Shown here: in pieces, positions 40,123 through 49,146 of the stretch
Layout: every line of letters begins with the position of its first letter
How positions within the stretch are numbered: position 1 is the stretch's first letter
Position numbers and translations under genes: made by a program
The notes under the pieces: model-generated
What the model saw: only the letters and a program-made list of their open reading frames with translations
Databases searched by the model: none
Told to the model about the DNA's origin: nothing
From: JAJEFO01 sp965209045
Lineage (GTDB): Bacteria; Pseudomonadota; Alphaproteobacteria; Rhodobacterales; Rhodobacteraceae
Assembly (NCBI GenBank): GCA_965209045.1
Contig: CBDBPW010000003.1
Location: 1,612,001 to 1,676,000 of the forward strand
Direction of reading: 5' to 3'
Length of the DNA: 64,000 nt

Positions 40123-41299
40123 AGGCGCCGGGATTGATGATCCGGCGGCGCATGACGCGGACGGCATGCACGAAGGAAAGCCGGTCGGGATCCTCCCCGG
40201 CCTTCTCGGCGGCCTCGTGGATCAGGCGGCGCACGGCGTAGTGGGCGAGCATCAGCCCGTCGATCTCCTGGAAGACGAGATCGGGCGTCTTGCTGCGCAG
40301 GGCGGCGCCGGGCCCGAGGATGTGGGTCTTGACCTCGTCATACGCGGTCTCGATCTCCCACCGCTCGTGGTACAGCGCCGCGAGTTCGGCGGCAGGCGCG
40401 GCGCGATGGTCGAGCAGGGTGGTGGCGAGCATGATGGCCTCCTCGCCGCCCTCGATCCGGTAGGCGACGATCCGCACCGGCAGCTCGCCCCGGCTGCGCC
40501 GGCGGTCGCGGCCGCTGCCACGGATCACGCTCCGCCACGAGCCGTCGTCGAGCGCCTCGACGACCGGGAACCTCATGTTCCCCTTGAACCGCCACAGCAG
40601 GTCCGAGCCAGTCGCCGCGGCGCGCGACCACAGCGGAAAGCCAGTATAATAACGGTCCGCGAGCACGAGCATGCCGGACGACAGGTGCCCGAGCAGCCGT
40701 TCGGCCTGCTCCGCCTCGCTCTCCGCGAGCGGTCCCGCATGCCAGGCGAAGGCCGCGTGCGTGCCGAGCTCCACCATCGCCGTCACCCGCGCCTGCGGGA
40801 ACGCCGAACTGCCGCGCGACGAACCCGGCAGGCCGAAAGCCTCGCGGTTGCGCGCCTCGTCGGGCAGGTTCAGCGACGAGCCGTCGAAGGCCACGAGACG
40901 CAGCCCCCGGTACCACGCGCCGGGCGTCCCGGGACGCGCCAGCGGGGCCACGCAGCTGTCGCGAAGCGCCAGGAACGGCGCCGCGCCCAGCCGCGTCCGC
41001 GCCCGCGAGATCGAGGACTTGCCCGACACCCGCACCGGAAAGTCCGGCGATATCCACCGCAGGCCGTCGACCAGGCAGCGCAGCACCTCGCGCGCCGAGA
41101 CCGTCCGGAACAGCGCCATCGCGATCACGTAGTAGACCATCACCTCGGCGGGAAGGTCGCGCCGCCGCCTGCTGTCGCGGCCCAGGGACCGCAGGGCCGC
41201 GCGCACCGCCTCGCGCGGATACACGCGCGCGATCACGCTCACGCTGAGATAGTCCGAAAGACGCGTTCCTCCGGCGAACGTGGCCGCCGTCCGTGCCAT
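40088..41299 (-). CDS. IS4-family transposase, C-terminus shifted at a C8 tract
   Basis: A 403-residue DDE transposase. The first Asp lies in LVAFDGSSLNLPD, the second in MLVLADRYYTG and the Glu in YHERWEIETAYDE (the YREK-type motif of IS4). ATG at 41299 has GGAGG eight bases upstream; the longer start at 41335 lacks a site. At 40115-40122 there is a run of eight C on the coding strand, after which this frame ends within 9 codons. The +1 frame continues for about 60 more codons (PPEDRPAGVIDEILEERVV and a basic tail) to a TAA at 39934 inside the terminal repeat. So either slippage makes the full protein or the copy is a frameshift mutant. Confidence 0.92.
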   Translation of the reverse strand: MARTAATFAGGTRLSDYLSVSVIARVYPREAVRAALRSLGRDSRRRRDLPAEVMVYYVIAMALFRTVSAREVLRCLVDGLRWISPDFPVRVSGKSSISRARTRLGAAPFLALRDSCVAPLARPGTPGAWYRGLRLVAFDGSSLNLPDEARNREAFGLPGSSRGSSAFPQARVTAMVELGTHAAFAWHAGPLAESEAEQAERLLGHLSSGMLVLADRYYTGFPLWSRAAATGSDLLWRFKGNMRFPVVEALDDGSWRSVIRGSGRDRRRSRGELPVRIVAYRIEGGEEAIMLATTLLDHRAAPAAELAALYHERWEIETAYDEVKTHILGPGAALRSKTPDLVFQEIDGLMLAHYAVRRLIHEAAEKAGEDPDRLSFVHAVRVMRRRIINPGASPPRGPAGRRD

Positions 41300-41370
41300 C
41301 GCGGAAACCTCCACAGGTTGTGCCGTCCCCGCCATTGTGGCACAAGAAATTCCTTAAAGCAACAGTATTG

Positions 41371-41380
41371 GGGTTAAGGC
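41371..41380. repeat. Target-site duplication, right copy
   Basis: GGGTTAAGGC, the partner of 39911-39920. Confidence 0.9.
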
Positions 41381-41515
41381 AAACTTTGCGGGAGTGCGGG
41401 ATACGCCAAGCATTCCTGCCACCACGACCTCAGACAGCCGTTCGCCCCCCGGGAGTTCCCCGTCCAGAATCATCTGGCGAAGTCTTGCAAGTGTCTGCTG
41501 TTCGGCCTTCTTCAC

Positions 41516-42163
41516 CAACGCCTCCAAAACGAATCCATTTTGCTCTAAACGACCTAGTTTCTTTCGGCTTTTCTGTCAAATTGCATTCATTCAGGCGAAT
41601 TCTGACTTGCATGCCCCCAGGTGAACGATGCAGTTGCAGTGGCCGAAGTGTTGAATTTCGCGCTTGGCTCAAGCATCGGCGACTTGATCCATCCAGGATT
41701 TGCCGGTGTCGTGTCGGAGCCGGGACTTGCCGAACGCTCCCGGTTTCCAGAGGTCGTCGCGAGAAACGCCGCTTCGAATGCCCGGCTCGCTCCTGGCGCG
41801 AACTCGGACAGTTCGGAGGCCATGGGTGATGCAACGCGTCCGCCGAAAGAGCGGTGCCCTGCGAATCCCTGCGCCTCGACGAGGTGCGCTCGGCAATGGT
41901 GCAGCCTTCGCGGCGTCCAGACAAATCGCCTGCTGCCCGGCCTCAGCGATTGCCGCGGGCTGACCGTTGATGTGGCGAAACGCTGCATCCCGGAACAGAA
42001 GGTCCGTGCCCACCCGAATCCTCGAACGCCCCGGCAGAGCATGGCCCCGTCGCTTCGGGAGCCGGGTCGCAGAGAGCCGAGGCAGGGGCAATGACGTCAC
42101 GGCGTTGCGCTGCGGCCACGGAATGCAGCTGGCTTTCCTGCTAGCGAGCCGAAAGACCGACGC
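41516..42163. other. 648-base stretch upstream of the split regulator, no gene seen
   Basis: It holds the likely promoter of the split GntR gene near 41551-41579. Frames of 140-160 codons on both strands show no motif or start signal and look like GC-driven shadows. No tRNA or strong hairpin was seen. Confidence 0.4.
41551..41579 (-). promoter_or_regulatory. Possible sigma-70 promoter of the split GntR gene
   Basis: On the minus strand, TTGACA (41579-41574) is followed after 17 bases by TAGGTC (41556-41551), about 35 bases before the start codon. The -35 box is perfect, the -10 box is weak. Confidence 0.4.
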
Positions 42164-43693
42164 TCATGTCATGCCAACTGGTTCGGCAAACGTCCGCGGG
42201 GATTGCGCGATGCGCGCAGAGATCAGCGCCATCAGGCGGTCCTGGTCACGCGCTCCTTCGGGCGTGTCCCAGAGGTTGTCCATCTCAAGAGGATCTGCAT
42301 CCAGATCGTAGAGTTCGCCCGTTGCCGACTCCTCCTCGTAGGTTAGCTTGCGAGATCCATCGTGAACGCAGGTCAGTCGCAGTGGAACCCCGCATCGGGA
42401 CTCGCCCACGCGCCATTCGCAATACGCCTGTGCCGGCCGCCCGCCGGGGTGTTTGTCAAGAAGCGAATGCCCGTGCCATGCACTCGGAGGAGAAGAGCCT
42501 GAGATTTCGGCAAAGGTTGGGGCAAGGTCCAGGCTGGACACGACATTGCTGACTTGATGGCCTTGCGGCACTCCCGGCCCCGCCGCAATCAATCCGACAT
42601 TGATCAGGGATTCATAAAGCATGGGGCCCTTCAGGTAGAGACCATGATCTCCGAGGAAGTCGCCATGATCGGATGTGAAGAACACGAATGTGTTCTCCAG
42701 GTCGCCGGAATCGGCGAGGGCTGCGAGCAAGCGGCCGACGTTGTGATCGACAAGAGAGGTCATTCCGTAGTAGTTCGCCGTCATCTCGCGCAGTTGCGCG
42801 TCTGTCTGGGACAGCACTCGCGTGCCCGATTTCCTGAAGCGCTTCAGGACCGGGTCGTCCAGTTTCGGATCGCCTTCGAGCGCGGCACGATGCCACCATG
42901 GCCGGCGTTCAAGGTCGAGTTGCCTGTACAGGGGCAGTTCGACCTCGGCAGCATCATGGAGGGACGCCCAGGGTTCAGGGCAGTCAAACGGGTGATGAGG
43001 ATCACCAAAGGACGCCCAAAGCAGGAACGGCCTGTTTGGATTCCGGCTTCGAATGAACTCAACCGACCGGTCGCCAATCCACGTCGTCGGGTGCCAGGCA
43101 ACTGGCAGCGCCGAACTCCAGGTCTGGTGTGCGCCAGTTGCCGGCCTGGTCTTCTCCGCCCATAGCCGATAGCCCTCGTCGCCACCAACCGCATCGAAGA
43201 ACCACCTTTCGAAATGTTGACCTTGCGGCGGCCTGAGGGGAGGACGTTCCGGGAACCACTTGCCGAACAGGGCAAGCTCAACATGGTCGAACCCCATGTA
43301 GGGCCCGTTCCAGTCCGGTGGAAAGTCCGCAGACGAGGCAGCGCACTCTGCGCGTCCCGTAGGGGCAAAGGTCGCCTTGGTCGAGAAATGCGCCTTGCCG
43401 ACCAGTGCTGTCTGGTATCCGGCTCGCGACAGGTGCCCCGCAAATCCGGCTTCCGCAATCTCCGGATCGAGGTCGATGCCGTTGTCCGCTGCACCGTTGG
43501 TGAAGGGCAGCAGCCCGGTCAGAATCGCGCCCCGCGCGGGTTGGCAGACGGGCGACGGGGTGATGCAGTTTCGAAAGTCGGTGCCGCATCTTGCAAGCCC
43601 GTCCAGGTGCGGCGTATGCACGCCGCGCCCCCTGAAACCGTAGCAATCGCGACGTTGCTGGTCAGTGGTTATCAAGAGGATATTTGGGCGCAT
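42164..43693 (-). CDS. Formylglycine-dependent sulfatase (first of two)
   Basis: A 509-residue type I sulfatase that hydrolyses sulfate esters after its active cysteine is converted to formylglycine. The modification site is Cys50 in CQPAR (C-x-P-x-R), followed by GAILTG. Other signs are the metal-binding start NILLITTDQQRRD, GKAHFS, FTSDHGDFLGDHGL and the C-terminal ELYDLDADPLEMDNL. No signal peptide is seen at ATG 43693, so it probably acts in the cytoplasm on imported substrate. It follows the TctC gene on the same strand. Confidence 0.92.
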   Translation of the reverse strand: MRPNILLITTDQQRRDCYGFRGRGVHTPHLDGLARCGTDFRNCITPSPVCQPARGAILTGLLPFTNGAADNGIDLDPEIAEAGFAGHLSRAGYQTALVGKAHFSTKATFAPTGRAECAASSADFPPDWNGPYMGFDHVELALFGKWFPERPPLRPPQGQHFERWFFDAVGGDEGYRLWAEKTRPATGAHQTWSSALPVAWHPTTWIGDRSVEFIRSRNPNRPFLLWASFGDPHHPFDCPEPWASLHDAAEVELPLYRQLDLERRPWWHRAALEGDPKLDDPVLKRFRKSGTRVLSQTDAQLREMTANYYGMTSLVDHNVGRLLAALADSGDLENTFVFFTSDHGDFLGDHGLYLKGPMLYESLINVGLIAAGPGVPQGHQVSNVVSSLDLAPTFAEISGSSPPSAWHGHSLLDKHPGGRPAQAYCEWRVGESRCGVPLRLTCVHDGSRKLTYEEESATGELYDLDADPLEMDNLWDTPEGARDQDRLMALISARIAQSPRTFAEPVGMT

Positions 43694-43710
43694 GCTCCGA
43701 GCCGGCAACA

Positions 43711-43738
43711 AGGGGCGCGCGGGCGCCCCTCTAGAGGG
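43711..43738 (-). terminator. Intercistronic hairpins between tctC and the sulfatase gene
   Basis: AGGGGCGC, GCGG, GCGCCCCT (43711-43730) forms a perfect 8-base-pair stem and overlaps the palindrome CCCTCTAGAGGG (43727-43738). Placed directly after the binding-protein gene, it could limit read-through into the sulfatase gene. Confidence 0.55.
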
Positions 43739-43745
43739 CCTTGGA

Positions 43746-44834
43746 TCAATTCCCGAGTTCGACCATTCGCTCTACGACGGCGAGCATCTCCGGCGTAATC
43801 GAGCGGTAGTCCTGGAACGCGGCCATCGTTGAAGCCGTCGAATTCACGTGCGGCGCATCGCCGAACTGCGCGAGCCAGTTTTCCTGGAAGGCCGGATCGG
43901 CCCAAGTGTCCTGATAGGCTTTCCGAAGCACGTCCAGCAACTCCTCCGGCGTTCCCGGCGGAGCCACCATTGCAGGAGACGTCGCGTGAACGTTGGTTCG
44001 CAGCCACTTGTAGGTTTCCCATTCGACCCCTGACGGCTCCGCGCCGTGTATCTCGACATGGAGATCTCTGAGGCTGGGCAACCCGCCGTAGAATGGCGCC
44101 TCGCCGGGAACGATGATCGCCCCGTTCTCGTAGAAAAACGGATGATAGTAGAGCATCATTGTTTCCCCGTCCGCGGTCGTCTGGGCAAAGAAGCGGGAAT
44201 AGCCTCCCGTAGCGGTGTGCCCGGCCTGAAGTTCTCCCGATAGAATGCCAGGAGCCATCTTGCCCATCGACTTGAAGCCGGGAATGTAGCGGAAGTCTGC
44301 GCCGATCACCGTCAGCGCGAGATTGCCGATCAGGTCGTTCGTGTTGCTCGAAGCGCGCCCGCCAACGCGAAGACCCGAGACATTCGCTATGTCAGGCGGA
44401 GTCTTCAGCCCGTCGCCTGCATCCGTTCTGACAATTGTCCCGCGCTCGTTGGCGGCTGAGCCGATGACCCCGAACTCTTCAGGCAAGAACCTGATGCCCT
44501 CGCCTCCCGCCAGGACCGCCATCGGATCCCAGTTTCCGTAGTAGAAGGTGAGCCCGTCCGGATCGGCCTTTTCGTAGACGAAGTTCAGCGCGACCGCCCC
44601 GCCAGCACCTTCCATGTTCCGAACGATGATGTTCGGGTTTCCCGGAATTTTCTCCGCAAGTCCCACCATCAAGGTGCGGGCGCTGACGTCGCCGCCGCTC
44701 CCGGCGGAAGCGCCGACAATCACGTCGATCGTCTTGCCTTCGTAGAATTCCTGGGAAATTGCGCCTGAGGGCATGGTGACCGCCACGGTGGCAGCCAGCA
44801 AAGAACCGCGAACAAACTGAGTGAGCACTTGCAT
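43746..44834 (-). CDS. tctC: Tripartite tricarboxylate transporter substrate-binding protein (TctC-like)
   Basis: A 362-residue periplasmic protein with a short signal peptide (LLAATVAVTMPSGAISQE) and GGGAGG six bases before the ATG at 44834. The TctC fold is visible in EFYEGKTIDVIVGASAGSGG, NPNIIVRNMEGAGGAVALNF and FRYIPGFKSMGKMAPGILSG. It is separated from the tctAB gene by a LysR gene on the other strand. A sulfatase is downstream, so a sulfated or derived carboxylate is a plausible ligand. Confidence 0.87.
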   Translation of the reverse strand: MQVLTQFVRGSLLAATVAVTMPSGAISQEFYEGKTIDVIVGASAGSGGDVSARTLMVGLAEKIPGNPNIIVRNMEGAGGAVALNFVYEKADPDGLTFYYGNWDPMAVLAGGEGIRFLPEEFGVIGSAANERGTIVRTDAGDGLKTPPDIANVSGLRVGGRASSNTNDLIGNLALTVIGADFRYIPGFKSMGKMAPGILSGELQAGHTATGGYSRFFAQTTADGETMMLYYHPFFYENGAIIVPGEAPFYGGLPSLRDLHVEIHGAEPSGVEWETYKWLRTNVHATSPAMVAPPGTPEELLDVLRKAYQDTWADPAFQENWLAQFGDAPHVNSTASTMAAFQDYRSITPEMLAVVERMVELGN

Positions 44835-44934
44835 CGCATCCTCCCAATTGATCATGTCCGCAAGTCTATGTGTTGGTCGCGAGCCCGAGCCATGATAGGG
44901 TTCCAACCGATGCATGACCGGCAGGGCATGGCTG

Positions 44935-45870
44935 ATGAACATTGACCAGTTGCGGGCCTTCTTGACAGTGGCGGACGAGATGTCGATCAGCGGTGCAGCC
45001 GATCGCATGGGCACGACGCAGCCTGTCATCAGCCGCACGATCAAGAGGCTTGAAGCCGAGCTTCACGCCTCCCTGTTCGACCGGCTCCCGCGCGGCGTTG
45101 CGCTCACGCCCTACGGAAACGTGCTATACGCGGAGGCGCAAAGCATGCTGGCCTCGCATCGGCGGACGGTTGAGGCCATTGACGCCCTCAGGGGAATCGG
45201 GCGAACCCGGGTCAGGATCGGTGCCGGTGCGACATGGTTCGAAGAACGCTTGCCTGGCATTCTGTCCAGCTTCAGTTCGGCGCACCCGCGCGTTCGAATC
45301 GACGCCGAGTTTGTCCCCCGTTTCGAGGTGATCGAGGCCCTGCTTCTGGGACGCATCGACATCGGGCTCGCCCAGTTTGGCATGGAACTGCTTCCTTCGG
45401 ACGATATCGAGTACGAAGAACTCCTTCGCGACCGGCTCGTGGTGCTTGGTCGTCGCGGACATCCCTTGACGGGTGCGCTTACGACAACCAAGGCCTTCAG
45501 GTCTCTTGTCTGGGCGATCACGCCGAGCGCCAGCGGAGAAAACAGGCTGCGTGGCCTGTGCAAGCGATTTGGCGTCGACGATCCGAACATCCATGTCAGA
45601 TGCCATTCGACCTCCAGCCTGCTCGGCATCGTGCGCGAAACCGACTTCGTCACGCTGGCGCCGGAGTTCATGGCCCGAACTCGCGGAAAGGGAGACTTCG
45701 ATGTCCTGACGGACGAGTTTCGCATCACTCTGTCAAAGGGCATCCTGACTCCTCGCCGTGGAACGCTGTCTCTGGGAGCAAGGCTGTTCCGCGCACATCT
45801 GCGAGAGGCATTCCGAGTCTCAGAAGAACAGCAGGAGCACGGGAGAGGGACCAAAGATGTCGCGGGCTAG
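44935..45870 (+). CDS. LysR-family transcriptional regulator
   Basis: A 311-residue LTTR. The helix-turn-helix is MNIDQLRAFLTVADEMSISGA followed by RMGTTQPVISRTIKRLEAEL, with a periplasmic-binding-like effector domain from about residue 90. ATG at 44935 aligns with the family start. It is divergent from tctC over 100 bases, the normal position for control of the transporter. Its 3' end overlaps the convergent tctAB gene by 51 bases. Confidence 0.92.
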   Translation: MNIDQLRAFLTVADEMSISGAADRMGTTQPVISRTIKRLEAELHASLFDRLPRGVALTPYGNVLYAEAQSMLASHRRTVEAIDALRGIGRTRVRIGAGATWFEERLPGILSSFSSAHPRVRIDAEFVPRFEVIEALLLGRIDIGLAQFGMELLPSDDIEYEELLRDRLVVLGRRGHPLTGALTTTKAFRSLVWAITPSASGENRLRGLCKRFGVDDPNIHVRCHSTSSLLGIVRETDFVTLAPEFMARTRGKGDFDVLTDEFRITLSKGILTPRRGTLSLGARLFRAHLREAFRVSEEQQEHGRGTKDVAG

Positions 45871-47835
45871 AGCCCCCATCAGCGACGGTTGCCAGAAAAT
45901 CGTCAAGACGCTCTCGTAGAACCCCACCAGCATGCCCCAGCCTGCAACGGCATAGCCGGATGCAAACGGCCATGAGAACCCGGCCCAGAACCGGCAAAAG
46001 AGCAGGACGAACATTGGTATGGCGAGCTTCTGACCGATGACCGGGGCGGCGAGAACAACCGCACAGATGACCAGAAAGAACACGGCCATGCCTCGCAGGA
46101 TGTCGCGCTGTCCCTTGTCCAGACGATAGGAAATTCCCGCGGCGCGCATGCGCATCTGGTTCTGAACCAATGCGGCAAGGGCGAGAAACGCGCCAATCGC
46201 ACATGCTGCAAGAGGAAAGAGCTTGACGCTGTAGCTCCAGTCAAGCGCCAATGCGCCAAGGCTCAGGAATACGGCGAGAAGCAAAATTCCGAGGCCCGTC
46301 GACACTGCCGGAATCTCGTCAAGCGAATGCTGTGCCTCGGACCGATCGGCCTTTGCAGCCGCCATCTGGTTTCTGCGCATCGAGGCTATGATCGTCACGA
46401 CGACGATTGAGATGATGATCAGCACGATCGGTCGGGTGAGCCAGCCGAATCCCTGATGGATGTTCATCGTGATGAGAAACGAGTTTTCCATGATGGCGCC
46501 AAGAATGAACGCAAGTATGATCGGCGGCCGCGGCCAACCGCCTCGCTTCATCAGATACCCGACAATCCCGGCCACGATCAGCGTGATCCAGTCGCCGTAG
46601 GTCGACGTGTCGAGCCAGGCCCCCATCAGCACGAAGAGCATTACGCCTGGCACGATCAGGTGACCGGGAACAAAGGCCAGGTTGGCGACCCGGTTGGAAA
46701 CGAGCATCATTGCCGTCGCGGCGATCAGGTTGGCGATGATGATCATCCAGACCATGCTGAATGAGAGAGCGAGTTCCGTGGTAAGCATGGACGGCCCGGG
46801 CCTGAGGCCGTGTATGAGCATGCCGCCAAGAAGGATCGCATAGCCTGTGGTGCCCGGTATGCCAAAGACGATGGTCGGGATGAGTCCCCCTCCCCGCATC
46901 GCGTTGTTGGCGGTCTCCGGCGCAATTACGCCCCTGATGTCGCCTTCGCCGAACTTCGGATCCTTCTTGGTCGACTGCACCGCATGTCCGTATGCAATCC
47001 AGTCGGTCACGGACCCTCCGAGGCCCGGCACGATCCCGACATAGGTTCCGATGAACGCGCTTCGAATCACGAGCCACCAGTTCCGGATCGCATCTCGCAC
47101 GCCCAGCCACATCAGTTCGCGCCCACCCGTATCCCTGATCATGCCCTCACGAGCGATCGATATGTTCCGGACGGCGAGATCGACCATCTCCGGCAACGCA
47201 AAGAGACCAAGCACGATCGGGAGCAACGGCGCCCCGTCCAGCAGGTACTCCGTGCCGAAGAAGTAGCGAGGCACGGCCTCGTTCTGCGAGTACCCGATCG
47301 TCGCTATCAGGACTCCGAGCGCCCCGGTGGCCAGCCCCTTGAAGACGGACTTTCCGCTCAGTGCGCCGACCATGCTGATCCCAAGGACTCCCAGCATGAA
47401 CAGCTCTGCATTCGTGAACGAACGCAGGAGCGGTTTCAGCAACGGCAAGGACAAGGCCAGAATCAGTGCGCCGAACAGGCCGCCGAAAGCGGAACAGGCG
47501 AAAGCGGCGCCAAGCGCGCGCTGCGCCTGCCCCTGCTTTGCAAGCGGATATCCGTCGAGAATCGTAGCCTGGCTGGCTGCCGTGCCTGGGATGCCGAGCA
47601 TGACCGAGGTCACGGTATCCCCGGTCATCGTGACCGCGTACATTCCCAGAAGCAGGGCAAAGGCCGAAGCGCTGTCCATCCCGAACGTGAACGGCAGCAG
47701 CAGGACGATGCCGATGCCTCCGCCGAGTCCGGGGATGATCCCAATGACCAGGCCGCACAGGATTCCAACCGAAAGAGCCAAGAACGCGCTCGGCTCGAGC
47801 ACCATTCCAAGTCCCTGAAAGAACGCCTCAGTCAT
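45820..47835 (-). CDS. Tripartite tricarboxylate transporter membrane protein, TctA fused to TctB
   Basis: A 671-residue membrane protein. Residues 1-500 are TctA: GIIPGLGGGIGIVLLLPF and MLGIPGTAASQATILDGYP near the start, FIGTYVGIVPGLGGSVTDWIA in the middle and IVFGIPGTTGYAILLGGML. Residues from about 515 add four helices with the layout of the small TctB subunit. A fused TctA-TctB is less common than separate genes. No other tctB was seen in the window, so the fusion should supply both subunits. Confidence 0.88.
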   Translation of the reverse strand: MTEAFFQGLGMVLEPSAFLALSVGILCGLVIGIIPGLGGGIGIVLLLPFTFGMDSASAFALLLGMYAVTMTGDTVTSVMLGIPGTAASQATILDGYPLAKQGQAQRALGAAFACSAFGGLFGALILALSLPLLKPLLRSFTNAELFMLGVLGISMVGALSGKSVFKGLATGALGVLIATIGYSQNEAVPRYFFGTEYLLDGAPLLPIVLGLFALPEMVDLAVRNISIAREGMIRDTGGRELMWLGVRDAIRNWWLVIRSAFIGTYVGIVPGLGGSVTDWIAYGHAVQSTKKDPKFGEGDIRGVIAPETANNAMRGGGLIPTIVFGIPGTTGYAILLGGMLIHGLRPGPSMLTTELALSFSMVWMIIIANLIAATAMMLVSNRVANLAFVPGHLIVPGVMLFVLMGAWLDTSTYGDWITLIVAGIVGYLMKRGGWPRPPIILAFILGAIMENSFLITMNIHQGFGWLTRPIVLIIISIVVVTIIASMRRNQMAAAKADRSEAQHSLDEIPAVSTGLGILLLAVFLSLGALALDWSYSVKLFPLAACAIGAFLALAALVQNQMRMRAAGISYRLDKGQRDILRGMAVFFLVICAVVLAAPVIGQKLAIPMFVLLFCRFWAGFSWPFASGYAVAGWGMLVGFYESVLTIFWQPSLMGALARDIFGPSPVLLLFF

Positions 47836-47862
47836 GCATGGCCTCCCAGCCGCCAGTGTCGC

Positions 47863-49134
47863 CTATTGCCCGGCCGGCGAGCCGTCCCGTTGCCGGAGAA
47901 GACGGCTCGCCAACTCGACTCCCGCGAAATCGTCCAGTTCGCCTGCTCGCCTGAGCATCATCCGTGCCAGAGAGAGAATTCGCTCGGACTGGTCTTCAAA
48001 GTGCATGTACTGGTTCTGCTTGTCGGCTCGTGGAGCGTCGAAGAGGTTGAGTTCCTCTTCGGGATCGATCGTGAGGTCGTAGAACTCGTGGAGTTCGTCC
48101 CAGCTGAGGATGAGCTTCAAGTCCGCTGTGCGAATGCAGCGCTGCAGCGTACGGGTCATCCTTCGCTCCGTCTGCGTGTAGTAGGCGTCTCGCCATGCCG
48201 TGGCTGTTCCGTCAAGCAGATCGAAGAGATTTGCGCCATCGACGTATGCTGGGCACGTGATTCCTGCCGCAGAGAGGATTGTCGGCATGAGGTCCTCGAG
48301 CCCCACGAGGTCGCTCGGGCGAACTCCTTCGGGAACTCCCGGTCCCTCCATCAGGAATGGCACGCGGATCGAGCTGTCTTGACAGACCCATTTGTGCGGG
48401 GCCGATTCCGCGAAATTGAAAGTCTCGCCGTGATCCGAGACATAAATGACCAGCGTACTCTCTGACAGGCCGGTTCGACGCAGTGCGTCCCTGACTTCCC
48501 CGACACATCCGTCCAGAGCCGTGACCGACGCGTAGTAGCCTGGAAAGGGGACACCCTTCCGGCGGTATGGAGCGTAGCTTTCGGTCGGGGCGGTGAACGG
48601 GTTGTGGGGCGGGTAGTAGCTCTGAACGGCGATGAAGGGTTTCTCCCGGGCCTGCGGACTCTCGAGGAACGCGATCGTCTCCTGCGTCTGCGTCTCGGGC
48701 TTGTACCTGCCTCCCTGAAAGGACTGCCGGCCATCTTCCCAGTGGCCACCGTGCGAGTTGAACCCTTTCCAGATGTCGAAGCGGCCGGTGTTCCTCTCGC
48801 CCAGATGCCACTTCCCGAAATAGGCGGTCCTGTAGCCCGCGGACTGCATGATCTCGAAGATCGTGGTGTCGATCTTGCTTTCGTAGGAAATGACGTCATC
48901 GATGCCGTAGCGGTTGTACGTGACGCCGTGCTTGTTCGGATGCACTCCCGTCCACATGCTTGCCCGCGCCGGGGTGCAGACCGGAAACGGCGTGAATGAC
49001 AACTGAAAGTTCGCCCCCCGTGCGGCCATCGCGTCCAGGTTCGGCGTTTGCGCAAACACGTTTCCGTTGCAACCCAGGGAATCCCAGCGTTGCTGATCGC
49101 TGACGATGACAAGGAAATTTGGACGCTGTTGCAT
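47863..49134 (-). CDS. Formylglycine-dependent sulfatase (second of two)
   Basis: A 423-residue sulfatase. The modified cysteine is Cys53 in CTPARASMWTG. FLVIVSDQQRWDSLG, GKWHLGERNTG and IYVSDHGETF mark the metal and sulfate site, and EFYDLTIDPEEELNLFDAP is the usual C-terminal signature. It is distinct from the other sulfatase and closer to heparan- or arylsulfatase-type enzymes. No signal peptide. It lies between the tctAB gene and an enolase-superfamily gene with gaps of 12-27 bases. Confidence 0.92.
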   Translation of the reverse strand: MQQRPNFLVIVSDQQRWDSLGCNGNVFAQTPNLDAMAARGANFQLSFTPFPVCTPARASMWTGVHPNKHGVTYNRYGIDDVISYESKIDTTIFEIMQSAGYRTAYFGKWHLGERNTGRFDIWKGFNSHGGHWEDGRQSFQGGRYKPETQTQETIAFLESPQAREKPFIAVQSYYPPHNPFTAPTESYAPYRRKGVPFPGYYASVTALDGCVGEVRDALRRTGLSESTLVIYVSDHGETFNFAESAPHKWVCQDSSIRVPFLMEGPGVPEGVRPSDLVGLEDLMPTILSAAGITCPAYVDGANLFDLLDGTATAWRDAYYTQTERRMTRTLQRCIRTADLKLILSWDELHEFYDLTIDPEEELNLFDAPRADKQNQYMHFEDQSERILSLARMMLRRAGELDDFAGVELASRLLRQRDGSPAGQ

Positions 49135-49146
49135 GTTCGTTCCCCG

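Larger units (their letters stand above)
39921..41370 (-). mobile_element. IS4-family insertion sequence, 1450 bases
   Basis: Perfect 18-base terminal inverted repeats, CAATACTGTTGCTTTAAG, bound the element, with a 10-base target duplication outside. One transposase gene lies on the minus strand. The bases inside the element are more GC-rich and richer in CGCG runs than the neighbours, suggesting recent arrival from another replicon or host. Confidence 0.95.
39342..41515 (-). pseudogene. GntR (FCD) regulator split by an IS4-family insertion
   Basis: The C-terminal part (39342-39920) encodes the end of the winged helix and the FCD domain. The missing start lies beyond the insertion at 41381-41515 and reads LARLRQMILDGELPGGERLS then LGVSRTPAKFALTR. 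Removing the IS and one target copy restores 714 bases, exactly 238 codons in frame, so the break is recent and the IS is its only visible lesion. GTG at 41515 has GGAGG five bases upstream. The intact regulator would have stood immediately before the aldehyde dehydrogenase-TRAP operon. That operon may now be deregulated or driven from the IS. Confidence 0.88.

Noticed and set aside
46810..48465. 551-codon plus-strand frame opposite tctAB and the second sulfatase
   Set aside because: Crosses two genes with clear motifs; charged low-complexity text typical of an antisense frame.
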